Shown in pieces: positions 62,589 through 64,000 of a stretch of DNA of 64,000 nt. How positions within the stretch are numbered: position 1 is the first letter of the stretch; the number at the start of each line of letters is the position of its first letter. This DNA is from Mycobacterium noviomagense (GTDB taxonomy: Bacteria > Actinomycetota > Actinomycetes > Mycobacteriales > Mycobacteriaceae). The translations under genes and the position numbers were made by a program. Location: positions 3,720,001-3,784,000 of the forward strand of contig NZ_AP022583.1 in assembly GCF_010731635.1 (NCBI RefSeq), written 5' to 3'. The notes beneath the pieces are model-generated. The model did not search any database, was not told where the DNA came from, and saw only the letters and a list, made by a program, of their open reading frames with translations.

Positions 62589-64000
62589 TTAGCCGCCGCG
62601 CGGTCTGGTCAGGGTGAACTGGTCGACGACGGCCAGCGCGCCAGCGGGCCCGTGCACTGCATAGTGAGTGGCTTTGATTGAGGTCTCGCCGCCCGGCTGA
62701 CCGGGATCGACTTCGAAAGCGGCGAAGCCGTACGGGTTGTCGCGGTCGCGGAATGCCGACCACGGCGCGTCCTCGGTCAGATAGATGGGCGCCTTGCGGC
62801 CGATCGAAGGATCGAATCCGCCGACCCCGGTCACCACACGGCACCGCGGCCGGTCGAAGAACAGCTTGTTGGACGGCGACGACGTTCCGCCGCCGCCGAT
62901 GACGACGTGCACCGTTCCCTTGGTGGTGTCGAAGACGTCGGCGCGAGTGTCGACCGGTATCGGCGTGCGGGTGTCGGCGCCCGACACTCCGCGAATCGGA
63001 TGGGAGCGCTCGTAGTGGTGTTCGTGGCCGCACAGCACCAGGTCAACCTGGTAGCGGTCGAACAATGGCAGCCATTCCTCGCGGATGCCCAGGTCGGCGC
63101 CGTTGGTGCGGTCGGTGGTCGAGATCGCCGTCTGATGCATACAGACGACGATCCAGTCGATCGCCGGGTCGCGGCGCGCATCTGCGAGTTCGCTTTCCAG
63201 CCAGCGCTTTTGGCCACCGCCCGAGTAGCCGTGGATGTAGAAGTTGCCGCCGTCCTGGAAGCAGACGTCGTCGTTGTTCAGGCTGATCACCCGCACCGAC
63301 CCGGCGGTGAACGAGTACCACAGTCCGTGGAATTGACCGTCCGACCCGGAATCGGGCAATGCGAAGTATGTCTGATAGGCCGCGTAACCGACTGGCCCGT
63401 TGCCGAGCTCGTTTTCGTGGTTGCCCGCCGCCGGCATCCACGGCCGATACCGCGCCGAGCGGGTGTTGTTCTCGAACCAGTCCGACCACGTGCGAATCCG
63501 GTCGCGGGCCAGGTTGGCATAGCACAAGTCGCCGTTGACGAGGTTGAACAGCGGGCCGATGCGTTCGACGGCGGTAGTCATATCCCCGGCGGCCGGTGAC
63601 CCGAGGTTGTCGCTGGCATACCTGCTGCCGACTATCCTGCCCAGTGTCGGCGTGGCCTGGTCACCGAAGCTGGTGAAACTCAACGGCTTTCGCCCTAACG
63701 GTGCGGTGCGCACAGTTCCCAGCTCGGGATTGGTGCCGTCGTGCACGGCGGCGTAGACGTAGTCGGTGTTCGGTGTGAGCTTGTCCAGTACGGCGTGGTT
63801 GACGCGAACCTCGGTGCCGGACTTGGCGTCGCGGTAGGTGCGCGTTTGCGCCGGCACCGAATGCCCGAAACCGGATCCGGGCACGCCGAGCATGACCCGC
63901 GGATTGCGTACCGCGTCGGTGGTGTGCCACGACACCACCACTTCGGTGGACGCGTTCTTGCCGAATTGCAGATGCAGGCCGCCGACCGGCGGGGCGCCGT
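62589..64000 (-). CDS. Purple acid phosphatase-like metallophosphoesterase (Rv2577-like), partial
   Basis: The frame is open to the right edge, so the N-terminus, probably with a signal peptide, is missing; about 470 residues remain. A fibronectin-like N-terminal domain (STEVVVSWHTTDAVRNPRVMLGVPG) is followed by the phosphatase core. Metal motifs are present: SFGDQATP, VNGDLCYANL (GDxxY), AAGNHENE, VCMHQTAIS and LCGHEHHYERSHP. The Tyr of GDxxY suggests a purple Fe(III)-tyrosinate type. It is probably exported and hydrolyses phosphomonoesters. The spacer 62376-62588 shows nothing I can support. Confidence 0.9.
   Translation of the reverse strand, partial: GAPPVGGLHLQFGKNASTEVVVSWHTTDAVRNPRVMLGVPGSGFGHSVPAQTRTYRDAKSGTEVRVNHAVLDKLTPNTDYVYAAVHDGTNPELGTVRTAPLGRKPLSFTSFGDQATPTLGRIVGSRYASDNLGSPAAGDMTTAVERIGPLFNLVNGDLCYANLARDRIRTWSDWFENNTRSARYRPWMPAAGNHENELGNGPVGYAAYQTYFALPDSGSDGQFHGLWYSFTAGSVRVISLNNDDVCFQDGGNFYIHGYSGGGQKRWLESELADARRDPAIDWIVVCMHQTAISTTDRTNGADLGIREEWLPLFDRYQVDLVLCGHEHHYERSHPIRGVSGADTRTPIPVDTRADVFDTTKGTVHVVIGGGGTSSPSNKLFFDRPRCRVVTGVGGFDPSIGRKAPIYLTEDAPWSAFRDRDNPYGFAAFEVDPGQPGGETSIKATHYAVHGPAGALAVVDQFTLTRPRGG

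Noticed and set aside
1..64000. CRISPR arrays, tRNA or rRNA genes, prophage structural genes
   Set aside because: I looked for regularly spaced repeats, cloverleaf ends with CCA context and phage-type genes and saw none. The only mobile element I can support is the IS3-family copy.

Overview
The window is chromosomal DNA of a Mycobacterium. The block thrS - HIT phosphorylase - pgsA - patA - pimA - Nudix - pdxS - tesB2 - pdxT - yebC - ruvCAB - (CAR/gabT on the other strand) - yajC - secD - secF - lipoprotein - apt - rel - cyclophilin - metallo-hydrolase - hisS matches, in order and strand pattern, the stretch of the M. tuberculosis chromosome around Rv2614c to Rv2577. High GC, many GTG starts, 1 or 4 base gene overlaps, PIM lipid genes and a REP13E12-type gene fit. 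Gene content differs enough from M. tuberculosis to suggest a non-tuberculous species; I cannot name it.

Positions 1-12 kb are a dormancy (DosR-type) island: a trehalose-phosphatase/GH65 fusion that runs off the left edge, an Acg-like flavoprotein, an Rv2004c-like kinase, four universal stress protein (USP) loci (two intact, one frameshifted, one remnant), two small membrane proteins and a DUF1876 (Rv1738-like) gene. Six degenerate DosR-like palindromes lie in the intergenic regions. At 11.5-14.8 kb the island carries an unusual coupled pair: an alpha/alpha-toroid (terpene cyclase/prenyltransferase-like) protein overlapping a phosphoenolpyruvate synthase gene.

Positions 14.8-22 kb hold a compact redox module read divergently from a 57-bp spacer containing TTTACA-N10-TGTAAA. 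Leftward: DUF2249-cupin protein, SAM methyltransferase, group III truncated globin. Rightward: 7Fe ferredoxin, a winged-helix regulator with a C-x13-C motif, a membrane protein, a cupin and a nitronate monooxygenase. A second regulator with the same cysteine spacing follows. It is split by a 1,236-bp IS3-family element whose 4-bp target duplication (ACCT) can be read exactly, and its divergent DoxX-like neighbour has an internal deletion. This is my best candidate for an undescribed system: a probable NO or Fe-S stress response of which one arm is decaying.

Positions 22-28.5 kb carry a membrane adenylyl cyclase, a 614-residue membrane protein with paired histidine motifs, a TetR-type regulator with two HTH-like segments and a palindromic operator, a DUF1990 protein, an aldo/keto reductase and a hotdog thioesterase.

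Positions 28.5-64 kb are core functions: threonyl- and histidyl-tRNA synthetases, PIM lipid synthesis, PLP synthesis (PdxS/PdxT), Holliday junction processing (RuvCAB under an SOS box), carboxylic acid reductase with GABA transaminase, the YajC-SecD-SecF translocase partners, purine salvage (Apt), (p)ppGpp metabolism (Rel), a decayed 13E12/HNH gene and a purple acid phosphatase cut by the right edge. I saw no tRNA, rRNA or CRISPR array.
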